Shown here: positions 16,205-23,766 of the stretch, piece after piece | Numbering within the stretch: position 1 is the first letter of the stretch | Layout of the letters: each line of letters starts with the position of its first letter | Position numbers and translations under genes: made by a program | Origin: Variovorax paradoxus | GTDB taxonomy: Bacteria > Pseudomonadota > Gammaproteobacteria > Burkholderiales > Burkholderiaceae_C | Direction: 5' to 3' | Length of the DNA stretch: 64,000 nt | Assembly (NCBI RefSeq): GCF_030811855.1 | Contig: NZ_JAUSRN010000001.1 | Span: forward strand, 744,001 to 808,000 | The notes under the pieces: generated by a model | Told to the model about the DNA's origin: nothing | The model's input: the letters and a program-made list of their open reading frames with translations, nothing else | The model's database searches: none

Positions 16205-16258
16205 TTGGCAAGAGGCGGGATGCTTTTTTTTGAGTCGTTGCCAGCGGGAAAACCCAGG

Positions 16259-17065
16259 TCAACTCAGCGATTGCAACAACTGTGCCGCCACCGCGACGGC
16301 GATCACTTCGGGCTCCTTGCCCGTGATGCCAGGCACGCCGATCGGGCAGGTGATGCGCGCCAACTCATCGGTCTTGAAGCCTCGCGCCTCGAGCCGGTGG
16401 CTGAAGGTGGCCCACTTGGTCTTGCTGCCGATCAGGCCGATGTACGGCAAGTCGTCGTGCGCGCGAAGACGCTTCAGGCAGGCGATGACGATATCGAGGT
16501 CTTCGGCGTGGCTGAAGCTCATGATCAGCACCCGGCTGCCCGGCGCAAGCGCGGCCACGGCGTCCTGCACGGGCTCGGAATGCTCGGTGTCGATCTGCGC
16601 CGGCAGCGCCTCGGGGAACACCCCGTCGCGGCTGTCGATCCAGCGCACGCTGAACGGCAGGCTCGCCAGAAGCCGCGCGAGTGCGGCACCCACGTGACCG
16701 CCGCCGAAGAGCGCCACCGGCCTGAGCTGCGCGACCAATTCGCGCTGCAGCGCCGGCGCATCCGAGGCCGTGATGCGGCGGTACGAGAGAAACACCACGC
16801 CGCCGCAGCATTGGCCCAGGCTCGGGCCGAGCGGATAGCGCCGGATGCCGTCGAAGGCGCTCTGGCCAGCGAGCAGCTCGCGCGCTTCCTGCGTGGCCTG
16901 GAACTCGAGTTGGCCGCCACCGATGGTGCCCGTGAGCCCTTCGGCCCACACGGCCATCCACGTGCCCGCCTCGCGCGGCGCCGACCCCTGCGTCGACTCG
17001 ACGCGCACCAGCACCGCGTCTTCGTGTGCGAGACGGGACAGCAGCTGATCGACAAAGCCGTTCAT
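16259..17065 (-). CDS. xdhC: Xanthine dehydrogenase accessory protein XdhC
   Basis: The protein has 268 residues. The N-terminal domain carries TQGSAPREAGTWMAV and the IGGGQLEFQA motif (residues 49-57), then GQCCGG at 84-89, the Cys pair that helps hold molybdenum cofactor. A Rossmann domain follows with GGGHVG at 121-126 and IGLIGSKTKWATF near residue 212. XdhC binds Moco, supports its sulfuration and delivers it to xanthine dehydrogenase. The dehydrogenase subunits XdhA/XdhB are not in this window, although XdhC usually follows them. Placement next to puuD and hiuH fits hypoxanthine-xanthine-urate degradation. It is divergent from a lipoprotein gene. Confidence 0.9.
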   Translation of the reverse strand: MNGFVDQLLSRLAHEDAVLVRVESTQGSAPREAGTWMAVWAEGLTGTIGGGQLEFQATQEARELLAGQSAFDGIRRYPLGPSLGQCCGGVVFLSYRRITASDAPALQRELVAQLRPVALFGGGHVGAALARLLASLPFSVRWIDSRDGVFPEALPAQIDTEHSEPVQDAVAALAPGSRVLIMSFSHAEDLDIVIACLKRLRAHDDLPYIGLIGSKTKWATFSHRLEARGFKTDELARITCPIGVPGITGKEPEVIAVAVAAQLLQSLS

Positions 17066-17114
17066 TTCCGATACCTTCGATTGCGGGTATGCACAAGACT
17101 CACGGTATAACTCG

Positions 17115-17624
17115 ATGATGAAACGTCAGCTTACGCCGCACCGCCTTGCATTGGCGGTGACCGCACTTTCTTCCGCCCTCTGGCTCGCCGGGTGCGGCGG
17201 CCCCAAGGCCGTTCCTGGCCAATTGAGCGAAGTCAAGACCGAACCGGCGGGGCCGGCGGCCATCATCGGTCCCGCGGCGCGCGCATCGAATGCGGCCACC
17301 GCGCGCGAGTACCGCCGCGACGCTGCTCGCCACATCTACGATGCCAACAAGGCCCGCATCTACAACGGCCAGTTGCCGCCCATGCTCTACGCCGTGGGCA
17401 CGCTGGAGGTGCACCTCGATGCCGGCGGCAAGGTGGTGTCGCTGCACTGGATGCGTGCGCCCAAGCATGCGCCCGAGGTCATCGCCGAAATCGAGCGCTT
17501 CGTGTTGCAGGCTTCGCCCTTCCCGCGCGCCACGCGCCTCGGTGCGGTCACCTGGACGGACACCTGGCTCTGGGACAAGAGCGGGCGCTTCCAGCTCGAC
17601 ACGCTCACCGAAGGCCAACAGTAG
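17115..17624 (+). CDS. Lipoprotein with a TonB C-terminal-like domain
   Basis: The product has 169 residues (ATG 17115; a second ATG follows at once). A lipoprotein signal ends at ALWLAGC, Cys near residue 27. After a 45-residue spacer, the segment VGTLEVHLDAGGKVVSLHWM through EIERFVLQASPFPR has the beta-alpha-beta pattern of TonB C-terminal or energy-transducer domains. A true TonB would have an N-terminal membrane helix rather than a lipid anchor, so coupling to outer-membrane receptors is unproven. TATAAC lies just before the start and may be a -10. It is convergent with hiuH, with only 10 bp between the two stops. Confidence 0.7.
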   Translation: MMKRQLTPHRLALAVTALSSALWLAGCGGPKAVPGQLSEVKTEPAGPAAIIGPAARASNAATAREYRRDAARHIYDANKARIYNGQLPPMLYAVGTLEVHLDAGGKVVSLHWMRAPKHAPEVIAEIERFVLQASPFPRATRLGAVTWTDTWLWDKSGRFQLDTLTEGQQ

Positions 17625-17634
17625 GCGCACTGGT

Positions 17635-17985
17635 TCAAGACCCGCGGTAGGTGGAGTAGCTCCACGGGCTCACGAGCAGCGGCACGTGGTAGTGCTGGTC
17701 CGTGTGCGCCACACCGAAGTCCAGCGCCACCTTGTTCAGGAAGTTGGGCTCGGGCAGCTTCACGCCGCGCGACTTGAAATAACCAGCTACGTCGAACACC
17801 AGCCGGTAGGTGCCGACCTTGAGCGTGTCGTTGTCGTAGAGCGGCCCGTCACTGCGGCCGTCCGAATTCAACGTGAAGCGTTTCACCAGCGTGGCGTCGT
17901 CGCCCACGGTGGTGTAAAGCGCCACCTCCATGCCGGCCGCGGGGCCGCCGTGCATCGTGTCGAGTACGTGGGTGCTCAGGCCCAT
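17635..17985 (-). CDS. hiuH: 5-hydroxyisourate hydrolase (transthyretin-like)
   Basis: The protein has 116 residues, the standard length of the cytoplasmic form. It starts MGLSTHVLDTMHGGPAAGM, the family's first catalytic-His motif, and ends with the diagnostic YRGS tetrapeptide. VAHTDQHYHVPLLVSPWSY provides the other active-site His. It hydrolyses 5-hydroxyisourate, the PuuD product, to OHCU, which the UraD domain at 19718 decarboxylates. AAGGAG precedes the ATG at 17985. It is divergent from the GntR gene across an 81-bp region that carries the GTATAC operator, so both should be controlled together. Confidence 0.94.
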   Translation of the reverse strand: MGLSTHVLDTMHGGPAAGMEVALYTTVGDDATLVKRFTLNSDGRSDGPLYDNDTLKVGTYRLVFDVAGYFKSRGVKLPEPNFLNKVALDFGVAHTDQHYHVPLLVSPWSYSTYRGS

Positions 17986-18033
17986 GGTGCGCTCCTTCGT
18001 CAAAACAAACAGTGCGGGAAATTCCGGTGGACA

Positions 18034-18048
18034 AAAGTGTATACAGTT
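18034..18048. promoter_or_regulatory. GTATAC operator between hiuH and the GntR gene
   Basis: AAAGTGTATACAGTT matches the puuD upstream site exactly. It lies 49 bp before hiuH and 19 bp before the regulator's ATG, a position suited to repressing both promoters. GTGGAC also precedes both copies at nearly the same distance. The likely binder is the GntR/FCD protein encoded immediately downstream. Confidence 0.65.
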
Positions 18049-18066
18049 CCTGGCTTTGGGTCTATC

Positions 18067-18741
18067 ATGAAAAACATGGAGTCCTCCACCACCCGTTCGA
18101 TCGTCGACGCGCTGACCAAGGCGATCGTCGAGCACCGGCTTCAGCCCGGCACCAAGCTGGCTGAGCAAAAGCTGGCCGACCACTTCGGTGTGTCGCGCAC
18201 GCTGGTGCGTCAGGCGCTGTTCCAGCTGTCGCAGAACAAGCTCATCCGGCTCGAACCCGCGCGCGGCGCGTTCGTGGCGGCGCCGGCGGTCGACGAGGCC
18301 CGGCAGGTGTTCAAGGTGCGGCGCATGCTCGAAGCCGAGATGACGCGCGAATTCGTGCGCACCGTCACGCCCGGGAAGATCAAGGCGTTGAAGGACCACG
18401 TGTCGCTCGAAAAATCGGCCGTGTCGGGCGAAGACATCTCGGGCCGCACCGAGCTGCTCGGCGACTTCCACGTTCGCATGGCCGAGCTCATGGGCAACCA
18501 GGTGCTGGCGCAAATACTCGGCGAGCTGATCTCGCGCTGCGCGCTCATCACGCTCATGTACCAGAGCACCAGCGCGGCCGAGCACTCCAACGACGAGCAT
18601 GCGGACATCGTGAAGGCGCTGGCCGCGCGCGACGAAGAGCGCGCCGTGCGCCTCATGACCGAACACCTGGAACACGTCGAGGCCAACCTGACCTTCGACC
18701 GCAAGGTTCCCACAAACGACATTTCCCTGGCGCTGTCCTGA
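18067..18741 (+). CDS. GntR-family (FCD/FadR subgroup) regulator of purine-ureide genes
   Basis: The protein has 224 residues from ATG 18067; ATG 18076 is possible. The winged helix-turn-helix spans residues 10-70, with KLAEQKLADHFGVSRTLVRQ. An all-helical FCD ligand domain follows (about 85-215), with metal-site candidates in LLGDFHVRMAELMGN and EHADIVKALAARDEERA. Its position between hiuH and puuE, 8 bp before puuE, and the palindromic site in its own promoter make it the probable autoregulated repressor of urate and allantoin use. The effector, perhaps allantoin or urate, cannot be read from sequence. Confidence 0.87.
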   Translation: MKNMESSTTRSIVDALTKAIVEHRLQPGTKLAEQKLADHFGVSRTLVRQALFQLSQNKLIRLEPARGAFVAAPAVDEARQVFKVRRMLEAEMTREFVRTVTPGKIKALKDHVSLEKSAVSGEDISGRTELLGDFHVRMAELMGNQVLAQILGELISRCALITLMYQSTSAAEHSNDEHADIVKALAARDEERAVRLMTEHLEHVEANLTFDRKVPTNDISLALS

Positions 18742-18749
18742 TCCACACC

Positions 18750-19721
18750 ATGACCGTCTACGACACCACCCTGCCCTACCCGCGCGACCTCGTCGGCTAT
18801 GGCCGCAACCCGCCGCATGCCCAGTGGCCCGGCGGCGCGCGCATCGCGGTGCAGTTCGTCCTCAACTACGAAGAGGGCGGCGAGAACGCCACGCTGCACG
18901 GCGACGCGGGCTCCGAACAATTCCTCTCCGAGATGTTCAACCCGGCCAGCTTTCCGGACCGGCACATCAGCATGGAAGGCATCTACGAATACGGCTCGCG
19001 CGCCGGCGTGTGGCGCATCCTGCGCGAGTTCGAAAAGCGCGGCCTGCCGCTCACCGTCTTCGGCGTGGGCATGGCACTGGAACGCTACCCCGAACTGGCC
19101 GCCGCCTTCAAGGAACTGGGCCATGAGATCGCCTGCCACGGCTGGCGCTGGATCCATTACCAGAACCTGGACGAAGCCACCGAGCGCGAGCACATGCGCA
19201 TGGGCATGGAAGCCATCGAAAAGCTCACGGGCGAACGCGCGCTGGGCTGGTACACCGGCCGCGACAGCCCCCGCACGCGCCGCCTCGTGGCCGACTACGG
19301 CGGCTTCGAATACGACAGCGACTACTACGGCGACGACCTGCCGTTCTGGATGAAGGTGCAAAAGACCGACGGCACGGTGGTGCCCCAGCTCATCGTGCCC
19401 TATACGCTCGACTGCAACGACATGCGCTTTGCGCTGCCGCAGGGCTATTCGCACGCCGACCCGTTCTTCCAGTACATGAAGGACACCTTCGACGCGCTCT
19501 ATGCCGAAGGCGATCCGCAAGGCGACAACAGCCCCAAGATGATGAGCATCGGCATGCACTGCCGCCTGCTCGGGCGGCCTGGCCGCATCACGGCGCTGCA
19601 GCGCTTTCTCGACCACATCGGCCAGCACGAGAACGTGTGGGTCTGCCGGCGCCTGGACATCGCGCGCCACTGGAAGCAGGCGCACCCGTTCGACGCTGCC
19701 GCCACAGGGAACCAGACATGA
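18750..19721 (+). CDS. puuE: Allantoinase PuuE, polysaccharide-deacetylase fold
   Basis: The enzyme has 323 residues, close to other PuuE proteins. It begins MTVYDTTLPYPRDLVGYGRN, with the family's YPRDLVGYG start, and continues with RIAVQFVLNYEEGGENA, SRAGVWRILREFEKRGLPLT, and the deacetylase-like HEIACHGWRWIHYQ and GWYTGRDSPRTRRL. It opens the hydantoin ring of allantoin to allantoate. It is not related to the amidohydrolase-fold allantoinase AllB. Its stop overlaps the next gene by ATGA, so the fused UraD-amidohydrolase is translationally coupled to it. Confidence 0.93.
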   Translation: MTVYDTTLPYPRDLVGYGRNPPHAQWPGGARIAVQFVLNYEEGGENATLHGDAGSEQFLSEMFNPASFPDRHISMEGIYEYGSRAGVWRILREFEKRGLPLTVFGVGMALERYPELAAAFKELGHEIACHGWRWIHYQNLDEATEREHMRMGMEAIEKLTGERALGWYTGRDSPRTRRLVADYGGFEYDSDYYGDDLPFWMKVQKTDGTVVPQLIVPYTLDCNDMRFALPQGYSHADPFFQYMKDTFDALYAEGDPQGDNSPKMMSIGMHCRLLGRPGRITALQRFLDHIGQHENVWVCRRLDIARHWKQAHPFDAAATGNQT

Positions 19722-21496
19722 CCCTCACCATCGAACAACTCAACGCCGCCGCGCCCGAAGAAGCCGTGGCGCTGCTCGACGGCACCTACGAGCATTCGCC
19801 CTGGATCGCGCAGCGCGCGCTGGCAGCGCGGCCCTTCCGCTCGCTTGCGCACCTGAAGCATGCGCTGGTGAAGGTGGTGGGAGCGGCCTCGGCCGACGAG
19901 CAGCTGGGCCTCATCCGCGCCCACCCGGAGCTCGCGGGCAAGGCCATGGTCAGCAAGACGCTCACGGCCGAGTCGACCAATGAGCAAAGCAAGGCCGGCC
20001 TGACCGACTGCACGTCCGAGGAGTTCGCGAAGATCCAGCAACTCAATGCCGGCTACAACGCGAAATTCGGCTTTCCGTTCATCCTCGCGGTGCGCGGTCC
20101 GCGCGGTACCGGGCTCTCGAAGCGCGAGATCATCGACACCTTCGAGCGCCGGCTGCATCACCATCCGGACTTCGAGCTTGGCGAGGCACTGCGCAACATC
20201 CATCGCATTGCCGAGATCCGGCTCGACGACAAGTTCGGCGCCGACGTTTCGCTCGGCAACGACGTCTGGGACTGGCAGGAGGCACTCTCCGTGCACACCG
20301 ATCCCGGCTATGCCGAAAAGGGCCAGCTCACCGTCACCTACCTGACCGATGCGCACCGCGCCTGCGCCGCGCAAATCTCCGGCCTGATGCGCGAGTGCGG
20401 CTTCGACTCGGTGCACATCGATGCGGTGGGCAACGTGGTGGGGCGCTACGAGGGGGCCACGCCGGGTGCGAAGGCCCTGCTCACCGGCTCGCACTACGAC
20501 ACCGTGCGCAACGGCGGCAAGTACGACGGCCGCCTGGGCATCTTCGTGCCGATGGCCTGCGTGCGAGAGCTCAAGCGGCAAGGCAAGCGCCTGCCCTTCG
20601 CCTTCGAGGTGGTGGGTTTTGCCGAAGAAGAAGGCCAGCGCTACAAGGCCACCTTTCTCGGATCGGGCGCGCTCATCGGCCACTTCGATCCGCGCTGGCT
20701 CGACCAGAAGGACGCCGATGGCATCACCATGCGCGAAGCCATGCAGCGCGCGGGCCTGAACGAGGCCGACATCCCGAAGATCCAGCGAGACCCGGCCCGC
20801 TACCTCGGCTTCGTCGAGGTGCACATCGAGCAGGGCCCGGTGCTTACCGAACTCGATCTTCCACTCGGCATCGTCACGTCCATCAACGGCAGCGTGCGTT
20901 ACGTCGGCGAAGTGATCGGCATGGCCAGCCACGCCGGCACCACCCCCATGGACCGCCGCCGCGACGCGGCCGCCGCGGTGGCCGAGCTCATTCTCTACAC
21001 CGAGCGCCGCGCCGCGAAAGACGGCGATTCGGTCGGCACCGTGGGCATGCTCGAAGTGCCCAGCGGCTCGATCAACGTGGTGCCGGGCCGCTGCAAGTTC
21101 AGCCTCGACCTGCGCGCGCCCAACAACGCGCAGCGCGATGGGCTGGACGCCGACGTGGTCGCCGAACTGAAAGCCATCTGCGAGCGCCGCGGCTTGCGCT
21201 ACGAGTTGGAGGAGACCATGCGCGCCGCCGCTGCGCCGAGCGCACCCGACTGGCAGCAGCGCTGGGAGAAGGCCGTCGACGCGCTCGGCATTCCGCTCTT
21301 TCGCATGCCCAGCGGCGCCGGCCACGACGCGATGAAGCTGCACGAGGTGATGCCGCAAGCCATGCTCTTCGTGCGTGGGATCAACTCGGGCATCAGCCAC
21401 AACCCGCTCGAATCGAGCACCAACGACGACATTCAATTGGCCGTGCAGGCCTTCCAGCACCTGCTGAACGGCCTCGCAGCCGAACAAGCTCACTGA
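19718..21496 (+). CDS. Fusion of OHCU decarboxylase (UraD) and allantoate amidohydrolase
   Basis: A single frame of 592 residues carries two enzymes. Residues 1-175 are UraD: HPELAGK, STNEQSKAGL and FGFPFILAVRG, with an IHRIAEIRLDDKFG end supplying the Arg; this part makes S-allantoin from OHCU. Residues 180-590 are an M20 hydantoinase/carbamoylase-type amidohydrolase: GSHYDTVRNGGKYDG, VVGFAEEEGQRYKATFLGS, HIEQGPVL, MPSGAGHDAM and ISHNPLESS hold the metal and substrate residues; this part hydrolyses allantoate. PuuE acts between the two halves. The start at 19718 overlaps the puuE stop. No frameshift or stop is seen at the junction near 20250, so the fusion is genuine in this sequence. Confidence 0.9.
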   Translation: MTLTIEQLNAAAPEEAVALLDGTYEHSPWIAQRALAARPFRSLAHLKHALVKVVGAASADEQLGLIRAHPELAGKAMVSKTLTAESTNEQSKAGLTDCTSEEFAKIQQLNAGYNAKFGFPFILAVRGPRGTGLSKREIIDTFERRLHHHPDFELGEALRNIHRIAEIRLDDKFGADVSLGNDVWDWQEALSVHTDPGYAEKGQLTVTYLTDAHRACAAQISGLMRECGFDSVHIDAVGNVVGRYEGATPGAKALLTGSHYDTVRNGGKYDGRLGIFVPMACVRELKRQGKRLPFAFEVVGFAEEEGQRYKATFLGSGALIGHFDPRWLDQKDADGITMREAMQRAGLNEADIPKIQRDPARYLGFVEVHIEQGPVLTELDLPLGIVTSINGSVRYVGEVIGMASHAGTTPMDRRRDAAAAVAELILYTERRAAKDGDSVGTVGMLEVPSGSINVVPGRCKFSLDLRAPNNAQRDGLDADVVAELKAICERRGLRYELEETMRAAAAPSAPDWQQRWEKAVDALGIPLFRMPSGAGHDAMKLHEVMPQAMLFVRGINSGISHNPLESSTNDDIQLAVQAFQHLLNGLAAEQAH

Positions 21497-21507
21497 AAAG
21501 AAAAAAC

Positions 21508-22734
21508 ATGACCGACTACGCCAAGCTCGACGCCTGGATCGACGCCCACTTCGACGAGGAAGTGCAGTTTTTGCAGCAGCTGGTGCGCGTGCCCACCGAC
21601 ACGCCACCCGGCATCAACGCGCCGCATGCCGAGCGCACGGCCGAGCTGCTGAAGGACTTCGGCCTCGACGCGGAGAAGCACGCGGTACCTGAGCAAGAGG
21701 TCAAGGAATACGGCCTCGAATCGATCACCAACCTGATCGTGCGCCGCCAATACGGCAGCGGAGGCCGCACCGTGGCGCTCAACGCGCATGGCGACGTGGT
21801 GCCCCCGGGCGAAGGCTGGACGCACGACCCCTATGGTGGAGAAATTGCAGAGGGCCGCCTCTACGGCCGCGCCGCCGCCGTGAGCAAGAGCGACTTCGCG
21901 AGCTTCACCTTCGCGCTGCGCGCGCTCGAGGCCGCGGCCAAGCCTACCAAGGGCAGCGTCGAGCTGCACTTCACCTACGACGAGGAATTCGGCGGCATCC
22001 TCGGCCCGGGCTGGCTGCTGAAGCAGGGCCTCACCAAGCCCGACCTGATGATCGCGGCCGGCTTCAGCTACGAGGTGGTCACGGCCCACAACGGCTGCCT
22101 GCAGATGGAAGTGACGGTGCACGGCAAGATGGCGCATGCGGCCATCCCCACCACGGGCGTCGATGCCTTGCAGGGCGCCGTCAAGATCCTCAATGCGCTC
22201 TATGCGCAGAACACGCTCTACCAGCAGGTGACGTCGAAGGTCGAGGGCATCACGCACCCGTACCTCAACGTAGGCCGCATCGAAGGCGGCACCAACACCA
22301 ACGTGGTCCCGGGCAAGGTGGTGTTCAAGCTCGACCGCCGCATGATCCCCGAAGAGAACCCGGTCGAGGTCGAAGCGACGATCCGCCAGGTGATCGCCGA
22401 TGCGGCTGCGGAAAGCGCCGGCATCACGGTGGAGATCAAACGCCTGCTGCTCGCCAATTCGATGAAGCCGCTGGCCGGCAACAAGCCGCTGGTCGATGCC
22501 ATCCAGACGCATGGCCAGGCGGTGTTCGGCGAACCGATCAAGGCCATGGGCACGCCGCTCTACACCGACGTGCGCCTGTACGGCGAAGCCGGCATTCCGG
22601 GCGTCATCTACGGCGCTGGCCCGCGCACCGTGCTCGAGTCGCACGCCAAGCGCAGCGACGAGCGCGTGGTGCTCGAAGACCTGCGCCGCGCCACCAAGGT
22701 GATTGCGCGCACGCTGAGCGACCTGCTGGCTTGA
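21508..22734 (+). CDS. M20-family metallohydrolase (ArgE/DapE-like)
   Basis: The protein has 408 residues, starting 11 bp after the fusion gene. M20 ligands are visible in LNAHGDVVPPGEGWTHDPYG and FTYDEEFGGILGPGWL, and the dimerisation insert holds VHGKMAHAAIPTTGVDAL and NVGRIEGGTNTNVVPGKV. ArgE/DapE relatives cleave N-acyl or amide bonds. As last gene of the ureide operon it may act on ureidoglycolate, ureidoglycine or another N-carbamoyl compound, but sequence alone does not show which. One unusual point is AVSKSDF where many relatives have a G-SDMKG motif. Confident on family, not on substrate. Confidence 0.82.
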   Translation: MTDYAKLDAWIDAHFDEEVQFLQQLVRVPTDTPPGINAPHAERTAELLKDFGLDAEKHAVPEQEVKEYGLESITNLIVRRQYGSGGRTVALNAHGDVVPPGEGWTHDPYGGEIAEGRLYGRAAAVSKSDFASFTFALRALEAAAKPTKGSVELHFTYDEEFGGILGPGWLLKQGLTKPDLMIAAGFSYEVVTAHNGCLQMEVTVHGKMAHAAIPTTGVDALQGAVKILNALYAQNTLYQQVTSKVEGITHPYLNVGRIEGGTNTNVVPGKVVFKLDRRMIPEENPVEVEATIRQVIADAAAESAGITVEIKRLLLANSMKPLAGNKPLVDAIQTHGQAVFGEPIKAMGTPLYTDVRLYGEAGIPGVIYGAGPRTVLESHAKRSDERVVLEDLRRATKVIARTLSDLLA

Positions 22735-22742
22735 GCTGATGA

Positions 22743-22768
22743 TCGGATGTCCCCGTTGGGGCGTCCGA
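22743..22768 (+). terminator. Hairpin after the ureide operon, possible terminator
   Basis: TCGGATGTCCCC can pair with GGGGCGTCCGA around a three-base loop, with one bulge. There is no T run after it, so an intrinsic terminator is only possible. It separates the ureide operon from the next hydrolase gene. Confidence 0.3.
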
Positions 22769-22827
22769 CTGGGCAAGTCAATCGCGACCTACAGCAGCGC
22801 GGCGGATTGGGCATGCAGCATGGCTGC

Positions 22828-23766
22828 ATGACCGAACGCACATTTTTCAAACCATCCACGCCCCCACACGCTGCCTCCCCGCTGACCGTCGACTCCGGCG
22901 CGGTCAAGCACCGCTTCACCGATGTCGACGGAATGCGGATCTTCTACCGCGAAGCCGGCCCGGTTAACGCGCCGGTGCTGCTGCTGCCGCACGGGTACCC
23001 GTGCTCGTCGTTCCAGTACCGCCGGCTCATGCCGGCACTGGCCGATCAATGGCGCCTCGTCGCGCCGGACTATCCCGGCTTCGGCCTGAGCGACACGCCG
23101 CCCGCTGATACTTTCGGCTTCGACTTCGATGCCTATGCAGGCTTTCTTGAAGCCTTCTGCGACAAGCTTGCACTTGATCGGTACGCGCTCTATCTGCACG
23201 ACTACGGTTCGCAGATCGGCTTGCGCCTGGCGATCCGCCGCCCTGAGCGCGTGACCGCGGTGATCATCCAGAACGGCGACATCTACGAAGACACGCTCGG
23301 CCCCAAGTACCGGGCCATTCAGGAATACTGGCGCGATCCATCGGCCAAGCATCGCGCGGTGCTCGAAGAGGCCGTGAGCGAAGACGGCTTTCGCGCCGAG
23401 TTCGTCGGCGAGGTTTCCGCCGCACAGGCCCCCCAGATTCCGCCCGACCTGTGGAAGCTGCACTGGCCCTTGATGGACACGCCGCCGCGTCGCAAGCTCT
23501 CGCTCAAGCTGATGGAGGGGCTGAAGAAAAACCTCGAATGGTTTCCGCGCTACCAGGCCTATCTGCGCGAGCACCAGCCGCCGGCGCTCATCGTCTGGGG
23601 ACCCAACGATGGCTACATGCCCGAGGCCTCCGCCCGCGCTTACTTGCGCGACCTTCCGAAGGCCGAGCTGGTGCTGACGGACGGCGGCCACTGGCTGCTC
23701 GAGACGCACCTCGAGCAGGTGGTCCCGGTCATCCGGCGGTTCCTGTCCGCAGCCCATTCCCGCTGA
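22828..23766 (+). CDS. Alpha/beta hydrolase with Asp nucleophile (epoxide hydrolase/dehalogenase-like)
   Basis: The product has 312 residues from ATG 22828; ATG 22813 is an alternative and neither has a good ribosome site. The oxyanion motif HGYP lies at 55-58. The nucleophile elbow reads LHDYGSQIG, with Asp125 where serine hydrolases have Ser. The catalytic His is in DGGHWLLETH near residue 292. An Asp nucleophile marks epoxide hydrolases, haloalkane dehalogenases and haloacetate dehalogenases. No signal peptide is present. Its stop lies 38 bp inside the convergent aminotransferase gene, so the two 3' ends overlap. Confidence 0.8.
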   Translation: MTERTFFKPSTPPHAASPLTVDSGAVKHRFTDVDGMRIFYREAGPVNAPVLLLPHGYPCSSFQYRRLMPALADQWRLVAPDYPGFGLSDTPPADTFGFDFDAYAGFLEAFCDKLALDRYALYLHDYGSQIGLRLAIRRPERVTAVIIQNGDIYEDTLGPKYRAIQEYWRDPSAKHRAVLEEAVSEDGFRAEFVGEVSAAQAPQIPPDLWKLHWPLMDTPPRRKLSLKLMEGLKKNLEWFPRYQAYLREHQPPALIVWGPNDGYMPEASARAYLRDLPKAELVLTDGGHWLLETHLEQVVPVIRRFLSAAHSR

